NCBI GenBank assembly: GCA_902363375.1
Contig: CABIZX010000001.1
Location: forward strand, 62,001-126,000
DNA from: Clostridiaceae bacterium
GTDB lineage: Bacteria > Bacillota > Clostridia > Clostridiales > Clostridiaceae
DNA: 64,000 bases
Direction of reading: 5' to 3'
Position numbers and translations under genes: made by a program
Shown here: piece after piece, positions 54,856 to 63,014 of the stretch
Layout of the letters: each line of letters starts with the position of its first letter
Position numbering within the stretch: the stretch's first letter is position 1
The notes under the pieces: model-generated
What the model saw: the letters and a program-made list of their open reading frames with translations, nothing else
Databases searched by the model: none
Told to the model about the DNA's origin: nothing

Positions 54856-56028
54856 ATGAATTGGTTATATGTACTAGGTATAGTAATACTTGCTGGTATA
54901 TTCCTAGGAATACTAGTAAGTTATATTAAGTTACCAAAGGTAACTGGATACTTAATAGCAGGAATATTAATAGGACCTTTTGTTTTAAAGGTGGTTCCTA
55001 GTGAAGCTATCCATGGATTAACAATTATATCAGAGGCTGCATTAGGCTTCATTGCTTATAGTATAGGTAGTTCTTTAAACTTTAAAGATTTAAAGAAAAT
55101 TGGTTCTGGAATTATAATTATAGCTTTATTTGAAGCACTTATGGCAGTAGTGGTTGTAACATTAGTTATGATAACAATATTTAAACAACCAGTAGCTTTC
55201 AGTTTGTCCCTAGGAGCTATAGCTTCAGCAACAGCACCTGCAGCTACAATTATGGTTCTAAAACAATATAGAGCTAAGGGCCCTCTGGTAAATACACTTG
55301 TTCCTGTAGTTGCTATAGATGATGCTATTGCAGTTATAGCTTTTGGAATTTCACTATCTATTGCTAAGGCATTGACAAATGGGGCAGGCGCTTTGACAAC
55401 AATGTCAATAATAGACCCTTTTATAGAGATTATAGGTTCTGCTATTTTAGGAGTTATACTTGGTTTTGTACTAGCTTATATTAATAGATTGTCAAACAGT
55501 AAAGAACAAACTATGAGTATGGCCATAGGAGTAATTTTATTAGGAATAGGTTTAGCTAGTAAATTGGATGTATCAGGTTTATTAACCTGTATGGTAATGG
55601 GGGGAACTATTAGTAATATTACTGATGGTAAAACAAAATTACTTACAGTTTTGGATGAATTCACCAATCCAATATTTATAGCTTTCTTCACCATATCTGG
55701 ATTAGAACTAGATATGTCTGTATTAAAAACAGTAGGAATAATTGGAGCAGGATATATAATAGCTAGAGTTATAGGTAAAGTTATAGGTGCTTATCTAGGG
55801 GCTAAGATAGCTAAATCTGAACCAATAGTTCAGAAATACTTAGGGTTAACTCTAGTACCACAAGCAGGGGTAGCTATCGGACTAGCACTCATAGTACAAA
55901 ATGAATTACCAGCTTACGGAGCGCAGATTAGGACTATAATATTAGCAGGAACTGTTATCTATGAGCTAATAGGACCATTATGTACTAAAATAGCAATATT
56001 TAAAGCTGGTGAAGCTAATAAGGCTTAA
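54856..56028 (+). CDS. CPA2-family cation:proton antiporter
   Basis: 390 residues, about 12 membrane helices and no TrkA-type C-terminal domain. Marks: LPKVTGYLIAGILIGPF at the start, SLGAIASATAPAATIMV, and the ion site VVAIDDAIAV with two neighbouring Asp (about 155-156), as in electrogenic Na+/H+ NapA-type carriers rather than KefC (which has Gln-Asp). It exchanges Na+ or K+ for protons. Its partner is the PII-like protein just upstream. RBS AGAGGCGG. Confidence 0.92.
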   Translation: MNWLYVLGIVILAGIFLGILVSYIKLPKVTGYLIAGILIGPFVLKVVPSEAIHGLTIISEAALGFIAYSIGSSLNFKDLKKIGSGIIIIALFEALMAVVVVTLVMITIFKQPVAFSLSLGAIASATAPAATIMVLKQYRAKGPLVNTLVPVVAIDDAIAVIAFGISLSIAKALTNGAGALTTMSIIDPFIEIIGSAILGVILGFVLAYINRLSNSKEQTMSMAIGVILLGIGLASKLDVSGLLTCMVMGGTISNITDGKTKLLTVLDEFTNPIFIAFFTISGLELDMSVLKTVGIIGAGYIIARVIGKVIGAYLGAKIAKSEPIVQKYLGLTLVPQAGVAIGLALIVQNELPAYGAQIRTIILAGTVIYELIGPLCTKIAIFKAGEANKA

Positions 56029-56066
56029 TAGTAAAGATAATACGGATATAAGCCTATTATACAACT

Positions 56067-56094
56067 TTGAATTTATAATTTAAGATGATATAAT
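56067..56094 (+). promoter_or_regulatory. Promoter of the cobalamin-riboswitch transcript
   Basis: TTGAAT (56067-56072) N16 TATAAT (56089-56094), about 55 nt before the riboswitch core. Confidence 0.55.
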
Positions 56095-56144
56095 GAGCTT
56101 GTAAAAATAAATATATCTTATGGTTTTAAAGATTAATCTTTAAA

Positions 56145-56325
56145 TTAAAAGGGAAGTTGGTGAAAGTCCAACGCGAACCCGTCACTGTAACAAGGAGTAT
56201 ATTCTAGTTAAGCCACTGTTAATTTTAATTAATGGGAAGGGTAGAATATATGTTGATATGAAGTCAGGAGACCTGCCACAAGGATATAGACAGAAAACCC
56301 ACGGGGGACTGGGAGGTGTCTAGCA
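56145..56325 (+). ncRNA. Cobalamin riboswitch
   Basis: The conserved core is unmistakable: AAAGGGAAGTTGGTGAAAG (from 56148), CCCGTCACTGTAAC, AGCCACTG and the highly conserved AGTCAGGAGACCTGCC (56262-56277). It senses adenosylcobalamin or a related corrinoid and normally lowers expression of the gene below. The expression platform follows: GGGAGGTGTCT at 56311-56321 can pair with part of the terminator arm at 56391-56400. Confidence 0.96.
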
Positions 56326-56391
56326 AGCAAGAGATATTTAGTATGTTTTATAAGATAAACTACTTTAGACAAATCTTTTAATTGTTATATT

Positions 56392-56418
56392 AGACATCCC
56401 ACAAGGATGTCTTTTTTT
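56392..56418 (+). terminator. Riboswitch-controlled terminator
   Basis: AGACATCC CACAA GGATGTCT then TTTTTTT: an 8-bp stem with a T-run, 45 nt before the YitT start codon, so corrinoid binding probably stops transcription here. Confidence 0.92.
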
Positions 56419-56462
56419 ATTGTTTTACTACTAAATAATACTGACAAAGGCAGGAGATTACT

Positions 56463-57350
56463 ATGAGCAGTGCATATGCAACTAAACAATTCACTTTTGA
56501 CAATAACATCAAGGAAAAATTAGGACGGGTAACCCTTATTCTTTTAGGAAGTTTAATTTATTCTTTAAGTGTAAATATATTCATAGTTCCACATAAATTT
56601 TTGAGTGGAGGAGTAGCTGGAATAGCTCTACTTTTACAATATGTAACAGAGATACCTTCAGGATATTTCACACTGCTTATTAATATACCTATATTTTTCT
56701 TTGGTATAAAGGTAATTAATAAGGAGTTCGGAATTCTAAGTTTTATTGGAATGATATCCATGTCTATATTTTTAGTATTAACTAAAGATATAACTAACTT
56801 TATTAGAGTAGATGATTTGTTAATTTCATGTATAAGTGGAGGAGTTTTATGTGGTGTTGGTATGGCTATAATATTTTTAAATAAAGCTTCTGAAGGTGGA
56901 ACAGATATAATAGCCATTGCTTTAAAGAAAAAATATGGTGTAAATTTAGGGTCAATGACCTTTATACTAAATGCAATAATTGTTTTTACAGGATTACTTT
57001 TAAATGATTTAACTATAACAATATATACTTTAATATCTTTATTTATCAGAGCTTATATTTTAGATAAAGCTATAGCAATGACAAATGGAAGAAAGTTAGT
57101 TATGGTTATAAGTAATAACTCAGAAGAAATAAAAAACTCCATTTTAGATATTCTAGGCAGAGGGGTAACTTTTCTTCATGGAGAAGGTACTTTTACAGGA
57201 GAGCAAAAGAAGGTTATTTATTCTATAATGAGTCCTAAACAGGTAGAAAAAGCTAAGCAGGCTATACTTGACATTGATCCTAATGCAGTAATATCTATAA
57301 TGGATGTTAATGAAGCACATGGAAAGGGATTTAAACAGTTATCTTTTTAA
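56463..57350 (+). CDS. YitT-family membrane protein with DUF2179 domain
   Basis: 295 residues. Five to six hydrophobic helices (about 22-190) with the YitT marks IFIVPHKFLSGGVAGIALLLQ and NKASEGGTDIIAIALKKK, then the soluble DUF2179 domain (about 205-290, GRGVTFLHGEGTFTGEQKKVIY). Function of the family is not established; it may be a small-molecule or ion transporter. It is the only gene after a cobalamin riboswitch, which links it with corrinoids. RBS GCAGGAG. Confidence 0.92.
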   Translation: MSSAYATKQFTFDNNIKEKLGRVTLILLGSLIYSLSVNIFIVPHKFLSGGVAGIALLLQYVTEIPSGYFTLLINIPIFFFGIKVINKEFGILSFIGMISMSIFLVLTKDITNFIRVDDLLISCISGGVLCGVGMAIIFLNKASEGGTDIIAIALKKKYGVNLGSMTFILNAIIVFTGLLLNDLTITIYTLISLFIRAYILDKAIAMTNGRKLVMVISNNSEEIKNSILDILGRGVTFLHGEGTFTGEQKKVIYSIMSPKQVEKAKQAILDIDPNAVISIMDVNEAHGKGFKQLSF

Positions 57351-57373
57351 GGTATTTTAAATAAGGGTATAAT

Positions 57374-57408
57374 AAAAGTGCTAGTCTTTTAAGATTAGCA
57401 CTTTTCAT
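57374..57408. terminator. Terminator between YitT and L25/Ctc genes
   Basis: AAAAGTGCTAGTCTT with near-perfect complement at 57391-57405, 2-nt loop, with tails for both convergent genes. Confidence 0.9.
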
Positions 57409-57446
57409 TTAAATTTTATGATAGAATCAATTTAAATAATACGCTA

Positions 57447-57986
57447 TTAACCATTCACTATAGCTAGCATTGTATCTTCAGGAGTAAGTAGTGTTACATC
57501 TTTTGGAATAGTAATGTGTTTAGCAAATATTTTATCATTAAAGTTCATACTAGCCACATTTACTTCAATAAATTCTGGAATTTTTTCTACACTTCCTTGG
57601 AAATCAAGATATGGTCTAAAGGTTTCTAAAACTAATCTTTTAGACTCTAAGTTTTCTTGTCCTATATAATTTATAGGTATAGTCATTTTAATTACTTCAT
57701 TTGGTTTTACATACTGTAAGTCAAAGTGAATAATTTCATTTAAGTTATTTCTTTGAATATTTTTAACTACACAATTTAAAGATTTTCCTTCTACATCAAT
57801 GGGAATAATAGAACCCCTATAAGTAGTTTTTAACATTTTCATTAATTCTGATTTATTCATTTTTGAATTAATAGGTTCTTCTAAGAATTCACCATAGATA
57901 ACACAAGGTATCTCTCCTAAATTTCTAAGTCTCTTTAAGTTTTCATTTGAATTTCTTTCATATACTTTAAATGCTGTACTTTGCAT
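57447..57986 (-). CDS. ctc: Ribosomal protein L25 / general stress protein Ctc
   Basis: 179 residues: an N-terminal L25 domain that binds 5S rRNA (about 1-90, RNLGEIPCVIYGE) followed by a C-terminal TL5-type beta domain (about 95-179), the Ctc arrangement. It is shorter than the common 190-220 residues. Binding to 5S rRNA in the large subunit is the known role. Monocistronic. Confidence 0.92.
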   Translation of the reverse strand: MQSTAFKVYERNSNENLKRLRNLGEIPCVIYGEFLEEPINSKMNKSELMKMLKTTYRGSIIPIDVEGKSLNCVVKNIQRNNLNEIIHFDLQYVKPNEVIKMTIPINYIGQENLESKRLVLETFRPYLDFQGSVEKIPEFIEVNVASMNFNDKIFAKHITIPKDVTLLTPEDTMLAIVNG

Positions 57987-58229
57987 AATAAATCCCTCAC
58001 TTATTTTTATAATTTTATGTGATTTATTAGACTCAGTATATAAAGTTTTATTAGCAAAATTCTTCTTTGAATATAAGCACTATTAATTACATACAGAGCC
58101 TATAAACAAGCCCACATATGCATCAACCTCCTTAAGTATACTTATTCCATCATAACATATATTAGAAAAAAATCAACATGTATAAAATTTTACCATGAAA
58201 AATACTTTACAGTATGAATATTTACATAT

Positions 58230-58260
58230 ATAATTATACATAGATATACTATGCATAGTA
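58230..58260 (+). promoter_or_regulatory. Operator candidates of the PadR operon
   Basis: A perfect 14-bp palindrome TACTATGCATAGTA (58247-58260) overlaps a second one, CATAG-N5-CTATG (58240-58254), just before the padR RBS. PadR repressors often bind such AT-rich dyads at their own promoter. Confidence 0.6.
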
Positions 58261-58282
58261 AGACGAGGTAAGGAGCGAAGTT

Positions 58283-58627
58283 ATGAAGATAAATAAAGAG
58301 CTTCTAAAAGGAAGCACAACAATACTTATATTAAGTTTACTTAATCGAAAAAATATGTACGGATATGAAATGATTAAGGAAATTGAAGAAAGATCTAAAG
58401 GTATTTTCTCCTTTAAAGAGGGGACGCTATATCCAATACTTCATAGTTTGGAAAATGAAAGTTTCATAGAAGCCTATTGGGATGAAGGTGAGGGAAAGCG
58501 TAAGAGAAAATATTACAAGATAACAGAAGATGGTAAAAAGATTCTAAAGGAAAAAGAAGATGAATGGAAGTTGTTTAGTTCTACAGTTAATGAAGTATTG
58601 GGGGAGGGAGATTTATGCCTACAGTAA
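58283..58627 (+). CDS. PadR-family transcriptional regulator
   Basis: 114 residues. PadR winged helix: ILILSLLNRKNMYGYEMIKEI, then EGTLYPILHSLENESFI and KRKRKYYKITEDGKKIL, with a short C-terminal helix. RBS AAGGAGCG upstream of the ATG. Its stop lies 13 nt inside the next gene, so PadR and the HAAS-FtsW protein are co-translated, and it likely represses its own operon. Confidence 0.93.
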   Translation: MKINKELLKGSTTILILSLLNRKNMYGYEMIKEIEERSKGIFSFKEGTLYPILHSLENESFIEAYWDEGEGKRKRKYYKITEDGKKILKEKEDEWKLFSSTVNEVLGEGDLCLQ

Positions 58628-59928
58628 ACCATCCGAAGATAAAGCAGTATATAGAAGAAGTATGTAAACTCATTAAAAATAAAAGAGTTCATGAAGATAT
58701 AAAATATGAACTTATAGATCATATAGAAGAAATTATAGAAGACTATAGAGATGTTGGACTAACGGAGGAGGAAGCTATAGATAAGGCGATTATACAAATG
58801 GGTTCATCAGAGATTGTAGGAAGAAACTTAAATCAAGTCCATAAAGCGGCTCCAGATTGGGTAATTTTGGGTATAACAGGATTATTTATATTGGTTGGAA
58901 TAGCTACTTTAGGCTTCATTCAGAAGAATAATGCGTTATCACACAGTTCATATGCTAATTTTTTAGGTAAAACTATAGTTTATGCATTAGGAGGAATTTT
59001 ATTAGTAGTAGGTTTATTTAGAATTGATTATAGGAGATTAAAAAAGTACTCTAAATATATTTATGGTGGAGTAATAATTCTTTTGATATCTCAAATCTTT
59101 ATAAAACCAGGATATATAAATGGAGCCAGGGGGTGGATAATTATTGGATCTATTAGCTTTAATACCTTTAATATAGCACCGTTTTTTTTAATCATTGCCT
59201 TATCTGGAATTTTTGATAAGTGGAACTGGAATGATAGAAAAAGTATACTGAAGGGCATTTTTATTGCTTTTGCACCAATAATATTTTTTATTCTTGGAAA
59301 GGCTTCAGTGAGTATGGTTATTTATTCAATAGCAGCGCTTACTTTAATGATTATATCAGGTGTGAAATTAAAGAATGTTATAACTTCCCTTGGAGTTGTA
59401 GGAGCTATATTTTTATTTTACATATTTAGTGAACCCTATAGAATAAAAAGACTTCAAGTACTTTTTAATCCTTCATCAGATGTAGATGGAAGAGGATGGA
59501 TTTATAATCAACTAGTTACTTTAAGGGAATCAGCAGGATTATTTGGGCAGGGAGCAAATTTTACACCAAATATGTTACCGGAAGTTCATACAGATTTTAT
59601 ATTTACTTATATAGTTTATTCCTTTGGATGGATTGCTGGAATAATATTAATTTCTTTAATTTTGGCATTCATAATAAGAATAGGTTTAATAGGAAAAAGT
59701 ACTAAAGAAAGTTATGGCAAATTATTAGTTAGTGGATTTTGTGCATTATTTATAGTGCAATTTTTACTAAGTATTTCTGTTAGCTTGACATTAGCACCTA
59801 CAGTTTCAGTAAGTATGCCATTTATTAGTTATGGTGGAAGTCAACTTTTAATCAATATTTTAGCCATAGGATTGGTATCTAATGTATGTAAGTGGAGAAA
59901 TACACCATATAATACAGAAATTCAATAG
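58615..59928 (+). CDS. FtsW/RodA/SpoVE-family protein with N-terminal HAAS-type domain
   Basis: 437 residues. The first ~80 residues form a helical HAAS/permease-prefix-type domain (IKQYIEEVCKLIKNKRVHED, YELIDHIEEIIEDYRDVG, EEEAIDKAIIQMGSSEIVG), which in other proteins couples to a PadR partner. Then nine to ten membrane helices of a SEDS protein, with the hallmark PEVHTDFIFTYIVYSFGW including the catalytic-type Asp. SEDS proteins polymerise peptidoglycan glycan strands. The fusion and the PadR partner set it apart from the housekeeping FtsW/RodA. RBS GGAGGGAG. Confidence 0.9.
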   Translation: MPTVNHPKIKQYIEEVCKLIKNKRVHEDIKYELIDHIEEIIEDYRDVGLTEEEAIDKAIIQMGSSEIVGRNLNQVHKAAPDWVILGITGLFILVGIATLGFIQKNNALSHSSYANFLGKTIVYALGGILLVVGLFRIDYRRLKKYSKYIYGGVIILLISQIFIKPGYINGARGWIIIGSISFNTFNIAPFFLIIALSGIFDKWNWNDRKSILKGIFIAFAPIIFFILGKASVSMVIYSIAALTLMIISGVKLKNVITSLGVVGAIFLFYIFSEPYRIKRLQVLFNPSSDVDGRGWIYNQLVTLRESAGLFGQGANFTPNMLPEVHTDFIFTYIVYSFGWIAGIILISLILAFIIRIGLIGKSTKESYGKLLVSGFCALFIVQFLLSISVSLTLAPTVSVSMPFISYGGSQLLINILAIGLVSNVCKWRNTPYNTEIQ

Positions 59929-59992
59929 TGGTTTAATAACATGAATATTATATAGTGAAATTATTATATAATAAAAATATTAAGAATATTTA

Positions 59993-60021
59993 TTGACATA
60001 TCTATATTACAGTGGTAATAT
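59993..60021 (+). promoter_or_regulatory. Strong promoter of the tyrosine-attenuated transporter
   Basis: TTGACA (59993-59998) N17 TAATAT (60016-60021). The start point should fall near 60028, about 23 nt before the leader-peptide ATG. Confidence 0.8.
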
Positions 60022-60050
60022 TTAATAAAATAAAACATGGGAGAATTAAA

Positions 60051-60119
60051 ATGAGTAGAGAAATTAGCTTTAAATCAATAAAAGTTAATATGGCATATTA
60101 TCTTAGCTATTATAGATAG
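60051..60119 (+). CDS. Tyrosine-rich attenuator leader peptide (22 residues)
   Basis: ATG at 60051 with GGGAGA at 60039-60044 and 6 nt spacing, stop TAG at 60117-60119. The peptide ends MAYYLSYYR, with four TAT tyrosine codons in two pairs at 60096-60101 and 60108-60113. Directly after the stop begin alternative RNA helices and terminators, and the next gene is an amino-acid transporter. Placement, RBS and codon bias make this a control peptide rather than a functional small protein. Confidence 0.75.
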   Translation: MSREISFKSIKVNMAYYLSYYR

Positions 60120-60305
60120 GGTTTGTATTTATAAACAATTATAGATGCAAACCGGTTTAACAAATTTGGTTTGTATCTATGATGGTTGAGAAGCTTTGCT
60201 ATACTCAAATTATTGCTAGTTTAGCCACATAGATATATCTATGTGGCTTTTATTTTGAGCCTTCTAATTTTAGTCACATAGATTTCAACTATGTGGCTTT
60301 AGTTA
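60117..60305 (+). promoter_or_regulatory. Ribosome-dependent transcription attenuator (tyrosine)
   Basis: Segment A GGTTTGTATTT (60120-60130) pairs with B AGATGCAAACC (60143-60153); B also pairs with C GGTTTGTATCT (60168-60178). C with its extension GTATCTATG (60173-60181) pairs with D CATAGATAT (60228-60236), and D pairs with E in the terminator stem AGCCACATAGATA / TATCTATGTGGCT (60223-60248) followed by TTTATTTT. So A:B plus C:D excludes B:C plus D:E. A ribosome at the leader stop codon covers A and gives termination; one stalled at the first Tyr pair leaves A free and allows read-through. Confidence 0.7.
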
Positions 60306-60310
60306 TTTTT
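60272..60310 (+). terminator. Second terminator of the attenuator
   Basis: AGTCACATAG (60272-60281) pairs with CTATGTGGCT (60289-60298), then TTAGTTATTTTT. Its arms resemble those of the first terminator, so the two look duplicated, and segment C could pair with either. Confidence 0.75.
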
Positions 60311-60327
60311 AGGAGGGATTTTAAATT

Positions 60328-61638
60328 ATGAAAGACAGAGAAAATTTTACAAGTCGAGCTGGATTTGTCATATCCTGTATTGGTGCAGCCGTAGGGCTAG
60401 GAAATATATGGATGTTTCCTTATAGGCTAGGTCAAAATGGAGGAGCAGTATTTTTAATACCATATTTTATTTTTGTACTTATATTAGGTTCAACGGGGTT
60501 AATTACAGAATTTGCATTTGGTAGAGGAGCAGAAGGTGGAGCTTTAACGGGAATAAAGAAGGGCTTTAAAAATAAGAGTCTAAAAGGTGGAGCTTTTTTT
60601 GGATTTATACCGGCAATAGGCCTTGCTGGGGTATTTATGTTTTATAATGTGGTAGTAGGATGGATAATTAAGTATTTGAGTCTTAGCATTAATGGTAAGA
60701 TAAAAAATATCAATATACCTAGCTATTTTGATACGTTTGCGGGAAGTGCTAAAACAATACCATGGAACTTAATAGCTATAGTATTAGCCTTAGCAATTGT
60801 ATGCATGGGTATATCTAAAGGAATAGAGAAAATTAATAAAATTATAATGCCTATGCTCTTTGGAATATTTATATTATTAGCTATTAGGTCATTAACATTA
60901 CCAGGATCTATAGATGGAGTGAAATACCTTTTAACACCACAATGGTCATATCTTTTTAAAATAAATACATGGGTTATGGCACTTGGTCAAGCGTTTTTTA
61001 CAGTGTCATTAAATGGATGTGGTATGGTGGTGTATGGAAGTTATATTAAAAAAGATTTAGATATTCCTAAATCAGCAGTAAGCACAGCTATTCTTGATAC
61101 TATAGCAGCATTATTAGCATCTTTTGTTATTATGCCAGCAGTGTTTGCCTTTGGATTAGACCCAGCATCAGGTCCACCGCTACTATTTATAACAATACCA
61201 ACAATATTTAAAGCTATACCAGGCGGACAAGTTCTTATGATACTGTTCTTTTTAAGTATATTATTTGCAGCTATCAGTTCCTCAATAAACATGCTAGAAG
61301 GACCAGTTGAATCATTTATGACTCAAACAAAATTAAGTAGAAAAACATCTACAGTATTAATAGCATTAGTAGCATTTATATTATCAATACCTTTAAACTT
61401 AGATATGAATCTATTTAATACTTTTGCAGATGTAATTACTATTGTAGTATCACCTTTAGCAGCACTATTAGTATTTATAGTATTTTACTACATGAATGAT
61501 AAAGAAACCGTATTAGAAGAAATAAATAGAGGATCAGGAAAAAAGCTAGGAGATAGATTTTTTATATTTGCCAAATATGGATTTACAACTATAACAGTAT
61601 TAGTAATAATATTAGGAGTAATTTATGGAGGGATATAA
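60328..61638 (+). CDS. NSS-family Na+-coupled amino-acid transporter, likely tyrosine
   Basis: 436 residues with about 11 membrane helices, as in the bacterial MhsT/Tyt1 group (LeuT fold). Marks: RAGFVISCIGAAVGLGNIWMFPY, with the unwound helix-1 Gly-rich segment, and GGAVFLIPYFIFVLILG in helix 2. Bacterial NSS carriers import hydrophobic or aromatic amino acids with Na+; Tyt1 of Fusobacterium takes tyrosine. The tyrosine-codon leader upstream supports the same substrate here. RBS TAGGAGGGA. Confidence 0.93.
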   Translation: MKDRENFTSRAGFVISCIGAAVGLGNIWMFPYRLGQNGGAVFLIPYFIFVLILGSTGLITEFAFGRGAEGGALTGIKKGFKNKSLKGGAFFGFIPAIGLAGVFMFYNVVVGWIIKYLSLSINGKIKNINIPSYFDTFAGSAKTIPWNLIAIVLALAIVCMGISKGIEKINKIIMPMLFGIFILLAIRSLTLPGSIDGVKYLLTPQWSYLFKINTWVMALGQAFFTVSLNGCGMVVYGSYIKKDLDIPKSAVSTAILDTIAALLASFVIMPAVFAFGLDPASGPPLLFITIPTIFKAIPGGQVLMILFFLSILFAAISSSINMLEGPVESFMTQTKLSRKTSTVLIALVAFILSIPLNLDMNLFNTFADVITIVVSPLAALLVFIVFYYMNDKETVLEEINRGSGKKLGDRFFIFAKYGFTTITVLVIILGVIYGGI

Positions 61639-61813
61639 CAGAATTATAAAAGCTTTTAGTATATTAGAGCTATAGCATTTTATATAGAAAGTTTTCTGAA
61701 ATGTTATATAGTTTAATATTTAAATATGAAACTTTTTAAATAGGTATACAGAAAAATATCTATTAGATTTATTGTAAAAATATTAAAGATAGGAAATTGA
61801 TATTATAAAATAA

Positions 61814-61858
61814 GTTGAAGATGTACTTAAATTAATAAAGTACATCTTCAACATTTAT
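61814..61858. terminator. Terminator between NSS and patatin genes
   Basis: Perfect 15-bp stem GTTGAAGATGTACTT with its complement at 61838-61852, 9-nt loop, then ATTTATTT; located between convergent genes. Confidence 0.85.
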
Positions 61859-61888
61859 TTAGATTATTTTATTAAAGAATATCTAAAT

Positions 61889-62740
61889 TTAGGACTCGGT
61901 TAATAAAAGTTCTTTAATTTCATCTATTCGTTCCACAGCCATATTGTAGCCATGATTATAAGCATGTTTAATTTTATCAATATCTTTTTCAAAGCTTTCT
62001 ATTCCATCTTCAGCGGCAGGTCTTAAACTTATAGCTTTACCTTCTTTTTCAAGTTGTTCACAATATCTAACTCTATCATTATAAAGTTTATGACGAGTAA
62101 GAAGAGGATTCACTAAACTCGGATATTTATTTTTAAGAATCTTTGAAGCAAAAATATTACCCTTGCCTAACTTTTTTATATAACCTTTAGGTCTAGTTAG
62201 AACAATCAAATGTTTTGTATTTCCATCTTCAATAGCTTTTAATATTGGGATTGGATCACATATTCCACCATCAAAATATTCATTTCCGTTAATAATAGCT
62301 GGCGGAAAGAAAAGTGGGATAGCACAGCTAGCCCTTAGCATATTACATTTTTTATCTAACCCTTTTCCATCTAGATATTCTGTTTTACCAGTTTTAGCAT
62401 TAGTTACACCAACTAAAACTTTGCCATGATAGTTTTGAAAGGTATCCATATCAAATGGATAGATTTTATTAGGTAACTCATCAAAGGCAAAGTCTAAGCC
62501 AAATAAACTTTTACATTTAAAATAGTTTCTAAAACCTATGTATCTTTTATCATGTCTATGGTTTATTAAAATATCATAATTTCTTTTCTTTTGTTTTGAA
62601 ATGTAAGAGAATCCATTTGTAATTCCGGCAGAAACACCAATGCAATAAGGAAACATAATATCATTATCTAAAAGGGCATCCATTACGCCAGCACTAAAAA
62701 TAGGTCTAAAGGTTCCGCCTTCAAGAATTAAACTACTCAT
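61889..62740 (-). CDS. Patatin-like phospholipase family protein
   Basis: 283 residues. Patatin motifs: glycine-rich oxyanion loop LEGGTFRPIFSAGV at 6-19, nucleophile elbow GVSAG with Ser37, and DGG with the catalytic Asp at about 158. It hydrolyses acyl esters of lipids. No signal peptide, so cytoplasmic or membrane-associated. Family members with this layout (YjjU/RssA-like) are common; substrate unknown. RBS AGGAG on the minus strand. Confidence 0.92.
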   Translation of the reverse strand: MSSLILEGGTFRPIFSAGVMDALLDNDIMFPYCIGVSAGITNGFSYISKQKKRNYDILINHRHDKRYIGFRNYFKCKSLFGLDFAFDELPNKIYPFDMDTFQNYHGKVLVGVTNAKTGKTEYLDGKGLDKKCNMLRASCAIPLFFPPAIINGNEYFDGGICDPIPILKAIEDGNTKHLIVLTRPKGYIKKLGKGNIFASKILKNKYPSLVNPLLTRHKLYNDRVRYCEQLEKEGKAISLRPAAEDGIESFEKDIDKIKHAYNHGYNMAVERIDEIKELLLTES

Positions 62741-63014
62741 GATGTCAACTCCTTAAAACTTAATTTGTGAGTTTGTTATCTTATTATAATTAAACTTCAA
62801 TATCCTTTTAGGTTATAGTTATTTAGAATAAACTCCATCTTTTATTATATCTATATCTTCATAGAAAGTTAAGTTGATTAACATATATAAATTTGTTTAA
62901 TAAACAATTTAATCATTATATATTCCTTTGAAACAAATTAATATATAATTAAAGATACAGTTAAATTGAGTTGTAGAATGAGAAAAACTATATATTAATA
63001 AAGGGATAATGAGG

